Part shown: positions 6,469-15,468 of the stretch, piece after piece
Position numbering within the stretch: the stretch's first letter is position 1
Layout of the letters: each line of letters begins with the position of its first letter
Source of the DNA: Hyphomicrobiales bacterium
GTDB taxonomy: Bacteria; Pseudomonadota; Alphaproteobacteria; Rhizobiales; Kaistiaceae
Direction of reading: 5' to 3'
NCBI GenBank assembly: GCA_017305635.1
Contig: JAFKKF010000012.1
Span: forward strand, 1 to 64,000
DNA length: 64,000 bases
Translations under genes and position numbers: made by a program
The notes under the pieces: generated by a model
What the model was told of the DNA's origin: nothing
The model's database searches: none
The model's input: only the letters and a program-made list of their open reading frames with translations

Positions 6469-7710
6469 ATGAAGCGCCTGCGGGTTCTGTTCCTCGGCAT
6501 CGCCATCGCCCTGGTCGCGGGGTTCTACATCTACCCGCGGTTCATCCTGTCGCGGGCGGCCGATGCCGCCGTTCCGGCCAATGGCGGCAACGTCGGCAGT
6601 GCTACCCCTGCCGCCAAGGGCGCCGGAGGCGGCGCCGGCGGGCACTCCGCGCCGGTCGCCATCGTCAGCGCGGTCGCGGCGAGCGAGGACGTGCCGATGA
6701 CGCAGCAGGCGGTCGGCACGGCGGAGCCCATCGCCTCGGTGGCGGTCAGGACGCGCATGGACGGCATGATCCTCAGCCAGGCCGTGACCGACGGGCAGAT
6801 GGTCAAGGCCGGCGACCTCCTCTTCAAGCTCGACGATGCGAGTCTGCAGGCGGCGATCGCCAAGGACCGGGCGACCATCGACAAGGACCAGGCGAGCCTC
6901 GACCAGGCGAACAGCGACCTGAAGCGCGACCTCTCGCTCTCCGGCGGCAAGAGCGCGGTGATCACCGAGCAGCAGGTCGAGCAGCAGCAGGCGCTGGTCA
7001 AGGCCGGCGAGGCGACGATCGCCATGGACCGCGCCGCCCTGCAGGCCGACCAGGTGCAGCTCGGCTATGCCACCATCACCGCGCCGATCGCCGGCCGTGT
7101 CGGCGTGGTCAATGTCGGTCCCGGAAATTTCGTGCGTTCGGCGGATTCGAGCCCGCTCCTCACCATCACGCAGATGGCGCCGCTGCGCGTCTCCTACACC
7201 GTGCCCCAGCGCGAGCTCGACGCCTACCGCGCCGCGCTTGCCGGAAGCGAGCCGGTCGCCGTCGATGCCTTCAGCGCCACCACGGGCAAGAAGCTCGCGA
7301 CCGGCAAGCTCACCTTCATCGACTCCTCCATCGACACCACGTCCGGCACCGTCGTCCTCAAGGCCGAGTTCCCCAACGACGACGGCGCCCTCTGGCCCGG
7401 CGCCTATGTCAACGTCTCGACCCAGCTCGGCCTCCTGAAAGGCGCAACCGTCGTTCCGGTCATCGCCGTGCAGCAGTCCGACAAGGGTCCTTTCGTCTTC
7501 GTCGTGAAGGACGGGGGCAAGGCTGGAAGGGTGCCGGTGAAGGTCGCCACGACCAAGGGCGACCAGGCGGTGATCACCGATGGCGTGAAGCCCGGCGACC
7601 ACGTCGTGATCGAGGGCCAGCTGCGGCTGACCGACGGCACGCCGGTGAAGGAGACCGTCGGCGGCCAGAAGCCCGCCTCGACCGCCGACGCGGGGAGCGT
7701 GGCGCCATGA
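6469..7710 (+). CDS. RND efflux periplasmic adaptor (membrane fusion protein)
   Basis: 413 aa, HlyD/MdtA-type adaptor linking the inner-membrane pump to an outer-membrane channel. It has an N-terminal signal anchor (about 4-28), a Gly/Ala-rich linker, a lipoyl half-motif (VRTRMDGMILSQAVTDGQMV), an alpha-hairpin with repeated IDKDQASLDQANSDL, the second lipoyl half (TITAPIAGRVGVVNVGPGNF), then beta-barrel and membrane-proximal domains to the C-terminus. The next gene, the pump, starts inside its stop codon (ATGA), so the two are translationally coupled. No outer-membrane factor gene is nearby; a shared TolC is likely. Substrate unknown. Confidence 0.92.
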   Translation: MKRLRVLFLGIAIALVAGFYIYPRFILSRAADAAVPANGGNVGSATPAAKGAGGGAGGHSAPVAIVSAVAASEDVPMTQQAVGTAEPIASVAVRTRMDGMILSQAVTDGQMVKAGDLLFKLDDASLQAAIAKDRATIDKDQASLDQANSDLKRDLSLSGGKSAVITEQQVEQQQALVKAGEATIAMDRAALQADQVQLGYATITAPIAGRVGVVNVGPGNFVRSADSSPLLTITQMAPLRVSYTVPQRELDAYRAALAGSEPVAVDAFSATTGKKLATGKLTFIDSSIDTTSGTVVLKAEFPNDDGALWPGAYVNVSTQLGLLKGATVVPVIAVQQSDKGPFVFVVKDGGKAGRVPVKVATTKGDQAVITDGVKPGDHVVIEGQLRLTDGTPVKETVGGQKPASTADAGSVAP

Positions 7711-10700
7711 ACATATCCGCGCCCTTCATCCGCCGGCCGGTGGCGACGATCCTGCTCGCCATCGCGCTCACGGCAGCCGGCCTCTTCGCCTATACCTTCC
7801 TGCCGGTCGCGGCGCTGCCCAATGTCGACTTCCCGGTCATCACGGTCTCGGCCTCGCTCCCCGGCGCTTCGCCCGACACGATGTCGAAATCGGTGGCGAC
7901 GCCGCTCATCAAGCAGTTCTCGACCATCCCGTCGATCTCGACGATGAGCGCCAAGAGCGTGCAGGGCTCGACCTCCATCGTCATCCAGTTCGACCTCAAC
8001 CGCGACATCGACCAGGCGGCGGCCGACGTGCAGGCGGCGATCGCGCGCACGCTCCGGCAATTGCCGGCCAACATGACCAATCCGCCGAGCTACCGGAAGG
8101 TCAATCCGGCCGATGCGCCGATCCTCCTGCTGACGCTGCAGAGCCAGTCCATGTCGCTGCCGCAGCTCGACGACTATGCCGAGCAGGTCATCTCCCCTGC
8201 CCTCTCGACGCTTGACGGCGTCGGCGAGGTGCAGGTCTTCGGCGCCAAGAAATTCGCCGTGCGTGCCGAGGTCGATCCGGCCGCGCTGAACGCGCTCGGC
8301 ATCGGCATCGACCAGGTCACCAATGCGGTCGGCAACGCCAATTCGATCGCGCCGGTCGGCACGCTGCTCGGGCCGCACCAGACGCTTCCCATCCAGACCA
8401 ACACGACCATGACCTCGGCGGACGAGTTCCGGCAGGTCATCATCGCCACGCCGAACGGCAAGCCGGTGCGCCTCGGCGACGTCGCGCGCGTCATCGATTC
8501 CGTCGCCAATACGCAGACCGCCAGCCAGTATGACGGCAGCCCGGCGCTGGTGCTCGCGGTCTTCCGCCAGCCCGACGCCAACACGGTCAAGGTGGTGGAT
8601 TCGGTGAAGGCGATGCTGCCGAAGTTCACCACCGATCTTGGGCCGACCGCGACGCTCAACGTGCTCAACGACCGTTCGGCCTCGATCGTCGCGGCGATCA
8701 AGGACGTGCAGCTCACCCTCGCCATCACCATCGGCCTCGTGGCGCTCGTCATCTTCCTGTTCCTGCGCCGGATCTCGGCGACCATCATCCCGACGCTCGC
8801 CGTGCCTATCTCGCTCATCGCCACCTTCGGCGCGATGTACTGGCTCGGCTTCTCGATCGACAACATCTCGCTCCTCGGCCTGACGCTCGCCGTCGGCCTC
8901 GTCGTCGACGATGCCATCGTGATGCTGGAGAACATCGTCCGCCACATCGAGGAGGGCATGAAGCCCTTCGATGCGGCGCTCGCGGGCAGCCGCGAGGTCG
9001 GCTTCACCATCATCTCGATCACGATCTCGCTGGTTGCGGTCTTCATCCCGATCCTGCTCATGGGCGGCGTGGTCGGGCGCATCTTCAACGAGTTCGCGAT
9101 GGTGGTGACCATCTCGATCATCGCCTCCTCGCTCGTCTCGCTGACGCTGACGCCGATGCTCTGCGCGCGCCTGCCGGCGCGCCGCGAGGGACACGTCGGC
9201 GGCCACGAGGAGAACGGCCTCTTCTTCCGCATGCTCATCGGCGCCTATCGCGCCGGCCTCGACTTCTGCCTGAGGGCGAAGCCGCTCATCCTCCTCCTCT
9301 TCCTCGCTACCGTTGCTGCGACCGTCTACCTGTTCATGGTCACGCCGAAGGGCTTCCTGCCGCAGGAGGATATCGGCCAGCTCTCGGTATCGACCGAGGC
9401 GCGGCAGGACATTTCCTTCGCCGAGATGTCGAAGCTGCAGGGCCAGGTCGCGGATGCGCTGAGTTCGCGCGCCTATGTTGCCCATGTAGCCTCGGTGGTG
9501 AGCGGCGGCTTCAACTCATCCACCGCCAACCAGGGCAGCCTGTTCGTCGAATTGAAGCCGAAGGACCAGCGCCCGGCGCTGGACTTCATCCTCAACGACC
9601 TGCGCGGCGTGCTCGGGCGCATTCCGGGCATAGCCAGCTACGTCACGCCGGTGCAGAACCTGAGGATCGGCGGACGCTCGTCGAAGAGCCAGTACCAGTT
9701 CGTGGTGCAGGCGGTCGACCGCGACCAGCTGCTCCTCTGGGCCAACAAGCTCGCCGACGCGATGCAACACGACGCGCATTTCGCCGATGTGACCACCGAC
9801 GTCCAGGACAATGCCATCCAGGCGACCATCGTCGTCGACAGCGACCGCGCCAACATTCTCGGCATCACCGCCGATCAGCTCCGTGGCTCGCTGTACGATT
9901 CCTTCGGCAGCAACCAGGCATCGACCATCTTCAAGACCGGCGACAGCTACGAGGTGATCGTCGAGCTCGATCCCAACATCCCGTGGACGGCCGACCAGCT
10001 CGACCTCCTCAGCGTCCGCTCGGCGACCACGGGCAAGCTGATCCCGCTCTCGGCCTTCGCCCATATCGAGCGCACGGCCGGACTCCTCTCGATCAACCAG
10101 GTCGGCCAGCTGGCGGCGATCACCATCTCGTTCAACCTGCCGTCCGGCCTGTCGCTCGGCCAGGCAACGACCCAGATCGACGCGTTGAAGGCGCAGCTCC
10201 AGGTGCCGGCGTCGATCACCACCAGCTTCTCGGGCACGGCCCAGGTCTTCCAGGACGCGGCGTCCAACCAGAACATGCTGCTGCTCGCCGCCGTGCTCAC
10301 CATCTACATCGTCCTCGGCATCCTCTACGAGAGCTTCATCCACCCGCTCACCATCCTCACCGGCCTGCCGGCGGCGGCGGCCGGCGCGCTCCTCTCGCTC
10401 AACCTCTTCGGCTTCGACCTCAGCCTCATCGCCATCATCGGCATCCTGATGCTGATCGGCATCGTGAAGAAGAACGCGATCATGATGATCGACTTCGCCA
10501 TCGTCCGGCAGCGCGCCGGCGCGACGCCGCATGACGCGATCCGCGAGGCCTGCCTGATCCGCTTCCGGCCGATCATGATGACGACCATGGCGGCGCTGAT
10601 GGGCGCGCTGCCGATCGCCATCGGCGCCGGCGCCTCCTCCGAGCTCCGCCAGCCGCTCGGCGTCGCGGTGGTCGGCGGCCTCATCGTCTCGCAGCTGCTG

Positions 10701-10844
10701 ACGCTGTTCATCACGCCGGTCATCTACCTCTACATGGAGGCGCTCTCCTCCGGCTCGCGCCGTGCCTATTACTGGGTGCGCGGGCTGTTCGCCGGCGCGC
10801 GCGGCGCAAGCGAGCCGGAGGGCCTCCACCAACCGGCCGAGTAG
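7707..10844 (+). CDS. RND multidrug efflux permease (MdtB/MdtC-like)
   Basis: 1045 aa, the normal length for an HAE-1 RND pump. The start at ATG 7707 overlaps the adaptor stop by 4 bp. It begins MNISAPFIRRPVATILLAIA with TM1, then the first porter domain. The TM4 proton-relay motif is present (LAVGLVVDDAIVMLEN), as is the TM10-TM11 region (GILMLIGIVKKNAIMMIDFA). The opening resembles the MdtBC subfamily, but here only one pump gene is present, so it would be a homotrimer. Proton-driven drug or bile-type export is inferred. The response regulator/kinase pair downstream may control it. Confidence 0.93.
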   Translation: MNISAPFIRRPVATILLAIALTAAGLFAYTFLPVAALPNVDFPVITVSASLPGASPDTMSKSVATPLIKQFSTIPSISTMSAKSVQGSTSIVIQFDLNRDIDQAAADVQAAIARTLRQLPANMTNPPSYRKVNPADAPILLLTLQSQSMSLPQLDDYAEQVISPALSTLDGVGEVQVFGAKKFAVRAEVDPAALNALGIGIDQVTNAVGNANSIAPVGTLLGPHQTLPIQTNTTMTSADEFRQVIIATPNGKPVRLGDVARVIDSVANTQTASQYDGSPALVLAVFRQPDANTVKVVDSVKAMLPKFTTDLGPTATLNVLNDRSASIVAAIKDVQLTLAITIGLVALVIFLFLRRISATIIPTLAVPISLIATFGAMYWLGFSIDNISLLGLTLAVGLVVDDAIVMLENIVRHIEEGMKPFDAALAGSREVGFTIISITISLVAVFIPILLMGGVVGRIFNEFAMVVTISIIASSLVSLTLTPMLCARLPARREGHVGGHEENGLFFRMLIGAYRAGLDFCLRAKPLILLLFLATVAATVYLFMVTPKGFLPQEDIGQLSVSTEARQDISFAEMSKLQGQVADALSSRAYVAHVASVVSGGFNSSTANQGSLFVELKPKDQRPALDFILNDLRGVLGRIPGIASYVTPVQNLRIGGRSSKSQYQFVVQAVDRDQLLLWANKLADAMQHDAHFADVTTDVQDNAIQATIVVDSDRANILGITADQLRGSLYDSFGSNQASTIFKTGDSYEVIVELDPNIPWTADQLDLLSVRSATTGKLIPLSAFAHIERTAGLLSINQVGQLAAITISFNLPSGLSLGQATTQIDALKAQLQVPASITTSFSGTAQVFQDAASNQNMLLLAAVLTIYIVLGILYESFIHPLTILTGLPAAAAGALLSLNLFGFDLSLIAIIGILMLIGIVKKNAIMMIDFAIVRQRAGATPHDAIREACLIRFRPIMMTTMAALMGALPIAIGAGASSELRQPLGVAVVGGLIVSQLLTLFITPVIYLYMEALSSGSRRAYYWVRGLFAGARGASEPEGLHQPAE

Positions 10845-10868
10845 GCGGCTCCCTCCGCCGCCCTCGGC

Positions 10869-10902
10869 GCCTCCCTCCCCGCCCGTCCGCGGGGAGGGAG
10901 GC
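10869..10902. terminator. Perfect 14-bp stem-loop after the RND pump
   Basis: Arms 10869-10882 and 10889-10902 are perfect complements around a 6-base loop, 24 bases after the pump stop. There is no T tract. The arms (CCTCCCTCCCCGC/GCGGGGAGGGAGG) resemble the palindromic repeat family at 23560 and 63733, so it may double as a member of that family. Confidence 0.6.
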
Positions 10903-11029
10903 CCCTCCATGACATCATTTGTCATGCCCTTCAGGAGGCAAACGGGCCTATCCCTGCAGCGGGGGCCTCGACGGGGGCGGCTGGCCGTTTTACATGCTGA
11001 CAAGCGAAACCATTGCCCTCGGGACCGCC

Positions 11030-11716
11030 ATGGCCGGCAACCGCGTGCTCATCATCGAGGATGACGACGGCACCGCCGGCGAGCTCGGGCGGATTCTCGA
11101 AGGCGCCGGCATCGGCAGCGACCGGGCGGCGAGCCTCGACGAAGGCCTCGCGCGCGCCGCCGACGAGGCCTACGGCCTCATCCTCCTCGACCGGATGCTG
11201 CCCGGCGGCGACGGGCTCGACATCATCCCGCAGCTCCGCGGCGACGGCCACGGCACCGCCGTCATGGTGCTCTCCGCGCTCGGCCGCACGGTCAACCGCG
11301 TCGAGGGACTCGACCGCGGCGCCGACGACTATCTCGCGAAACCCTTCGAGCCGGAGGAGCTGATCGCGCGCGCCCGCGCCATGCTCCGCCGGGTCGCGGC
11401 GCAGCCGGGCGCCGATCTCGTCACCCTCGGCGACATCGAGATCCACCTGAAGGCGCGCACGGTCCACCGGCGCGGCCGCCACGTCGCGCTCTCGCCGAAG
11501 GAGTTCAAGCTGATGAAGTTCTTCGCCGACCATCCCGGCGAAGTGCTCACCCGCATGATGCTCCTCGAGCGCGTCTGGAACCTGCGCTTCGATCCGCAGA
11601 CCAACGTCGTCGACGTCCATGTCGGACGGCTGCGGAAGAAGCTCGAGGCCGCCGGCGAGCCGCCGGTGATCCGCACCGAGCGCGGCACCGGCTACATCTT
11701 CGAGCCCTCCGCCTGA
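11030..11716 (+). CDS. OmpR-family response regulator
   Basis: 228 aa from ATG 11030 (MAGNRVLIIEDDDG); upstream in-frame ATGs at 10919 and 10994 give an unlikely leader. The receiver domain shows the acidic pair (EDDD), the phospho-acceptor Asp54 in LILLDRMLPGGDG, and the conserved Lys in YLAKPFEPEEL. The C-terminal winged helix has SPKEFKLMKFFADHPGEVLT and VVDVHVGRLRKKL. Its stop overlaps the kinase start by one base (TGATG). By position it may regulate the RND genes upstream, but the input signal is unknown. Confidence 0.93.
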   Translation: MAGNRVLIIEDDDGTAGELGRILEGAGIGSDRAASLDEGLARAADEAYGLILLDRMLPGGDGLDIIPQLRGDGHGTAVMVLSALGRTVNRVEGLDRGADDYLAKPFEPEELIARARAMLRRVAAQPGADLVTLGDIEIHLKARTVHRRGRHVALSPKEFKLMKFFADHPGEVLTRMMLLERVWNLRFDPQTNVVDVHVGRLRKKLEAAGEPPVIRTERGTGYIFEPSA

Positions 11717-12825
11717 TGCGCCATTCCGCCTTCATGCGCCTGACGGTGGGGCTGGCGCTGACATTCGTCATCGTCATGGCGATGATCTTCGCCGTCATCT
11801 ACTTCGTGATGGCCGGGAACGTCGAGCACGCCGCGAAGGCGGCCGGCGACGCCGTCCCCAACCTCGCGCCGACGGGCGACCTCTTCCTCAGCAACCTGTT
11901 CGCGATCCTGCTCGGCGCGGCGCTGGCGAGCGCCGTCATCGCCGCCGTCGGCTCGGCGTTCCTCAGCCGCTGGCTGGTCAGCCGGATCGTCGCGGTCAAT
12001 ACCGTCGCCGCGGAAGTGCGCGACGGCAACCTCGCGGCCCGCGTGCCCGGCGCCGACAAGCCGGACGAATTCGGCGAGCTCGCCGCCAACGTCAATTCCA
12101 TGCTCGAGCGGATCGAGCGCCTCGTCGCCGGGATGCGCGACGTGTCGGATCGCATCGCCCACGAGCTGCGCACGCCGCTGACCCGGCTCCGCGCCCAGGT
12201 GCAGAAGCTCTCGTCGGTGCCGCCGGCTTCGCGGGAGGCGGAGACCGCCCGGACGGCCATCGCCGACGAGATCGGCACCACCGTCGCGATCTTCGATGCG
12301 CTTCTCGACATCGCCACCACCGAGGCCGAGGCCGGCGACCAGACGCGGCTGAAGACGGTCGACCTCGGGCAGGTCGTCGAGAGCGTCGTCGACCTCTACG
12401 ACGCCGTCGCCGAGGAACGCGGCATCGCGCTCGTCGTGGACGCGAAGGGTCGCGCCGAGATGCTCGGCGATGCCGGGCTGCTCACGCGCATGCTCGCCAA
12501 CGTGGTCGACAATGCGATCAAGTTCTCCCCGGCCGGCGGACGCGTCGCCATCACCCTCGCGACGAGGGGCAGGAGCCACGTCCTCACCGTCACCGATTCC
12601 GGGCCGGGCCTCCTCCCCGACATCCGCGACCGCGCCTTCGAGCGGTTCACGCGCGGCGCGGCGACATCGTCCGTGCCCGGTCACGGCCTCGGGCTCGCGG
12701 TCGTGAAGGCGATCGCCGTCCGCCACGGCATCCGCATCGGCCTCGCCGACGCGCGGCCGGGGCTCGCGGTGACGTTCACCTGCCCGGCACTGGCGGAGCA
12801 GCCGGCGCCCTCCACCGCGCACTGA
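11716..12825 (+). CDS. Sensor histidine kinase
   Basis: 369 aa, cognate to the preceding response regulator and coupled to it. TM1 is at about 10-32 and TM2 about 56-80, with only a short periplasmic stretch between them (roughly 23 residues), so the signal is probably sensed in or near the membrane. A HAMP domain follows (about 80-132). The H-box has His149 in RIAHELRTPLTRL. The ATPase domain shows N (NVVDNAIKFSP), G1 (TDSGPGLLP), F (FERFTRG) and G2 (GHGLGLAVVKAI) boxes. All catalytic motifs are intact. Confidence 0.92.
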   Translation: MRHSAFMRLTVGLALTFVIVMAMIFAVIYFVMAGNVEHAAKAAGDAVPNLAPTGDLFLSNLFAILLGAALASAVIAAVGSAFLSRWLVSRIVAVNTVAAEVRDGNLAARVPGADKPDEFGELAANVNSMLERIERLVAGMRDVSDRIAHELRTPLTRLRAQVQKLSSVPPASREAETARTAIADEIGTTVAIFDALLDIATTEAEAGDQTRLKTVDLGQVVESVVDLYDAVAEERGIALVVDAKGRAEMLGDAGLLTRMLANVVDNAIKFSPAGGRVAITLATRGRSHVLTVTDSGPGLLPDIRDRAFERFTRGAATSSVPGHGLGLAVVKAIAVRHGIRIGLADARPGLAVTFTCPALAEQPAPSTAH

Positions 12826-12843
12826 AGGGAAACGACGCCCCAA

Positions 12844-12871
12844 GCCCGGCGCCTCTTTCGAGACGCCGGGC
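12844..12871. terminator. Stem-loop after the histidine kinase
   Basis: GCCCGGCG (12844-12851) pairs with CGCCGGGC (12864-12871). A bulged inner extension caps it with a TTCG tetraloop. It lies 18 bases after the kinase stop, in the interval shared with the convergent dapA-like gene. No T tract. Confidence 0.5.
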
Positions 12872-13115
12872 CTGACGGGACAATCAGGAGGTAAGGTCGC
12901 GACGGCCGCCGACGTCTCGCGACGGGCTTAGCGGAACGACGGCGGCGCGGGGGAGGATGCGCTAGGTTGCGACCAATCAACCTCGCCGTCGCGACATGAT
13001 TGGGATAGCACCGCGCCCCCGCGAAGTGGCGTGACAAATCCCGTCATGAAAAAGAATCCGGATCGGCCACGGCAGGCGTGGCGCCGCGAAGAAATCGCGG
13101 CGCCGTTCATCGTGC

Positions 13116-14027
13116 TCAGGCAGCGACCGGCTCGAGCAGCTTCCCTATCGCCGGCTCGGCGAGCAGTTCCTTCTGCGCGGCATCCGGGATCTGCATCAGC
13201 GGCGCGCGGATCACCTTCCAGTCGGCATGGCGGTAGCGCTCGGCGAGGATGACCTTGAGGGCGGGCATCATCGTGTGCTTCTCGACGGCCTTGCGGACCT
13301 CGCGGAGCTGTTCCTGCAGCGCCTCGGCTTCCGGCTTCTGCCAGGTGTCGAAGAGCTTGCGGATCGCCGCCGCGTTGACGTTGGCGGTCGCCGAGATGCA
13401 GCCGGCGGCGCCGAGCTTCAGGAGGCGGAGGAAGTTGACCTCGGCACCCGGGAAGATCGACAGACCCGGCAGGCCCTCGATGAAGTTCTTGGTGACGTCG
13501 AAGTCGCCGCTCGAATCCTTGATGCCCATGATCACTTCCGGGAACGCCTCGCGGAGGCGCTGCACCAGCGGCACCGACCAGCCGACGACGGCGATCGGCG
13601 GGATGTGGTAGAGCATCAGCTTCGGCATCTTCGCGCCGACCCGCTCGATGAGCTGGGCGACGAAGCGGAAGATGCCCTCGTCGCTCACCTTCTTGTAGTA
13701 GAAGGGCGGCAGGAGGAGCACGCCCGAGGCGCCCACCTCGCCGGCGCGCCGCGTCAGCGCCACGGCATCGTCGATGGCGCAGGCGCCGGTTCCCGGCAGG
13801 AGCTGCCTGCCTTCGATGCCCGCCTCGACATGCGCATCGATCACGCGGCGGCGCTCGTCCAGCGTCAGCGAATTCGCCTCGCTGGTGGTGCCGAGGATGG
13901 CGAGGCCATGGGCGCCGTCGGCGAGCAGGCGCTTGCTGTGGGCAACCGTGCGCGCGGCATCGAGGGCACCGTCGGCGTGGAAGGCCGTGGAGACGGGAGG
14001 CCACAGGCCCGAAAGCTCGAAGGACAT
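13116..14027 (-). CDS. Dihydrodipicolinate synthase/N-acetylneuraminate lyase family protein
   Basis: 303 aa TIM-barrel class I aldolase/lyase. The substrate-carboxylate loop is GTTSEANSL instead of the usual GTTGE in DapA. The catalytic Tyr is in LMLYHIPP and the Schiff-base Lys in MGIKDSSGD. The altered GTT loop and isolated setting argue against the biosynthetic DapA and for a catabolic member such as a keto-sugar-acid or hydroxyproline-type lyase. It is monocistronic, opposite to the kinase gene, with about 150 bases to the divergent EamA gene. Confidence 0.85.
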   Translation of the reverse strand: MSFELSGLWPPVSTAFHADGALDAARTVAHSKRLLADGAHGLAILGTTSEANSLTLDERRRVIDAHVEAGIEGRQLLPGTGACAIDDAVALTRRAGEVGASGVLLLPPFYYKKVSDEGIFRFVAQLIERVGAKMPKLMLYHIPPIAVVGWSVPLVQRLREAFPEVIMGIKDSSGDFDVTKNFIEGLPGLSIFPGAEVNFLRLLKLGAAGCISATANVNAAAIRKLFDTWQKPEAEALQEQLREVRKAVEKHTMMPALKVILAERYRHADWKVIRAPLMQIPDAAQKELLAEPAIGKLLEPVAA

Positions 14028-14178
14028 GTCTTACATCCTGGCTGGAAGGGAGAACGGCGCGAGCATAGTCCCGTCGCCCGGCGAGGCCAATCTCGGCGCG
14101 GCCTTTTGCGACTCGCGGCCAAGCGATAGAAATGGCGGCGCGCCTTGATTTCCAAGGCTGCCTGACAGGAAATTTTTC

Positions 14179-15018
14179 TTGAGCCTCGCGGTCTTCTGCG
14201 CGCTGCTCGCCGCTGCCGCCCTCCATGCCGGGTGGAACGCACTGGTGCGCCGCGATTCCGATCGCGATGCCTCGGCGGTCGCGGTGGCCGCCGGCAGCGC
14301 CGTGGTCGGCATCGTGCTGGTGCCGTTCCTTGCGGCGCCGGCGCCGGCGGCGGTTCCCTACATCCTCGCCTCCAGCGCACTGCAGATGATCTACTACCTG
14401 CTCGTCGGCCTCGCCTATCGCAGCGGCGAGCTCTCCATCGTCTATCCGATCATGCGCGGGCTGGCGCCGCTCATCGCCTCCCTGCTCGGCGCCTTCTTCG
14501 TCGAGCCGGCCGCCGCCTCGCTGATCATCGGCGCCGGCGTGCTCGGGCTCGGCATCATCTCGCTCGGCGCCGAGGGGCTGCGGAGGAGCCGCGCCGGCAT
14601 CGGCGCCGCCCTCCTCAATGCCTGCGTCATCGCCACCTACACCATCGTCGACGGGCTCGGCGCGCGGATAAGCGGCGAGCCGGCGACCTATACCGCGTGG
14701 ATCCTCTTCGGCGGCGGCATCGCCACCGTCCTCTGGCGCCTGTGGCTGCGGGGCGCGCCGCTCGCCCATGCCATCATGCAGCGCGCCGGCCTCGGACTTG
14801 CCGGCGGCGTGATGGGCTTTGCCGCCTATGGAATCGCGCTCTGGGCGATGACGCTCGCCCCGATCGGCGCGGTGGCGGCGGTGCGCGAGAGCTCGGTCCT
14901 CTTCGCCACGGCCCTCGGCGCCATCGTGCTCCATGAGAGGTTCGGCGCCTGGCGCTGGCTGTCGACGGGACTGGTGCTCGCAGGCCTCGTCATCGTCAAG
15001 CTCGGCAGCGCCGGCTGA
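14179..15018 (+). CDS. EamA/DMT-family transporter
   Basis: 279 aa, about ten hydrophobic segments in two EamA repeats, typical of drug/metabolite exporters. The start is TTG 14179 with AGGA eight bases upstream. The first repeat contains YLLVGLAYRSGELSIVYPIM and the second IAPIGAVAAVRESSVLFAT-like features (APIGAVAAVRESS), each preceding the conserved glycine-rich helix. Substrate cannot be inferred. It is divergent from the lyase gene and ends well before the next operon. Confidence 0.85.
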   Translation: MSLAVFCALLAAAALHAGWNALVRRDSDRDASAVAVAAGSAVVGIVLVPFLAAPAPAAVPYILASSALQMIYYLLVGLAYRSGELSIVYPIMRGLAPLIASLLGAFFVEPAAASLIIGAGVLGLGIISLGAEGLRRSRAGIGAALLNACVIATYTIVDGLGARISGEPATYTAWILFGGGIATVLWRLWLRGAPLAHAIMQRAGLGLAGGVMGFAAYGIALWAMTLAPIGAVAAVRESSVLFATALGAIVLHERFGAWRWLSTGLVLAGLVIVKLGSAG

Positions 15019-15227
15019 CGGCGGCCGCGGGGCTGTGGATAACCGGCGGTCGGCGCGGGCGTTTCATCCTTCCGTCATCGGAGCGCAACCGATCCGTCAC
15101 GGCGCCCGGATATCGGATGCCCCGTCGCGGATTTTCCGGCCTCGCGCACTCCGCCCCGACCCTGCACGATGCCGGCAAGCGTACCGCGCAGCGTCCCCGC
15201 TTGCGGCCCCCTCGTCCGGGCCGCCGG

Positions 15228-15268
15228 GCGCCGGCCTCCGCCGCCGCGAGGCCGGCGCCGTCCTTTTT
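15228..15268 (+). terminator. Rho-independent terminator
   Basis: GCGCCGGCCTC (15228-15238) pairs perfectly with GAGGCCGGCGC (15248-15258), followed by CGTCCTTTTT. This is the clearest intrinsic terminator in the left half of the window. Confidence 0.75.
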
Positions 15269-15369
15269 GGTGGCTGGCGCCCCGCCACGTTTAATCGTAG
15301 CTTCCTCGCCGGCATCGGCGATGGCGGGGACTTAGCTGGCTTGCCGGCAAAGGGAATGATAGCCAGTAC

Positions 15370-15389
15370 TTTGACACGGGACTGTCAAA
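15370..15389. promoter_or_regulatory. Operator-like inverted repeat upstream of the ABC operon
   Basis: TTTGACA and TGTCAAA are perfect 7-bp arms around a 6-base spacer, 79 bases before the first gene of the importer operon. The left arm also contains a consensus -35 hexamer (TTGACA), so a bound regulator would compete with RNA polymerase. No regulator gene is adjacent. I see no convincing -10 at standard spacing. Confidence 0.5.
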
Positions 15390-15468
15390 CGGCCGTGCTA
15401 GCTGACCTTTTCCGCGGTTTCGACCGTGAACTTGCCCGGGGCAAAATGCCCCTCAAAGGGAGAACGAC

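Larger units (their letters stand above)
15019..15468. other. 450-base intergenic region between EamA gene and ABC operon
   Basis: Contains a strong intrinsic terminator (15228-15268) about 210 bases after the EamA stop, an operator-like palindrome (15370-15389), and a small GGGGCA/TGCCCC hairpin at 15438-15452 directly before the ribosome binding site of the ABC operon. The distance from the EamA stop to its terminator leaves room for a long 3' UTR or a small RNA. No protein-coding frame is convincing. Confidence 0.5.

Noticed and set aside
6390..7706. A very long plus-strand frame that continues into the RND pump
   Set aside because: The upstream 440 codons are an Arg/Gly-rich shadow of the adaptor gene in another frame. 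The pump starts at ATG 7707 with ATGA coupling and the expected N-terminus.
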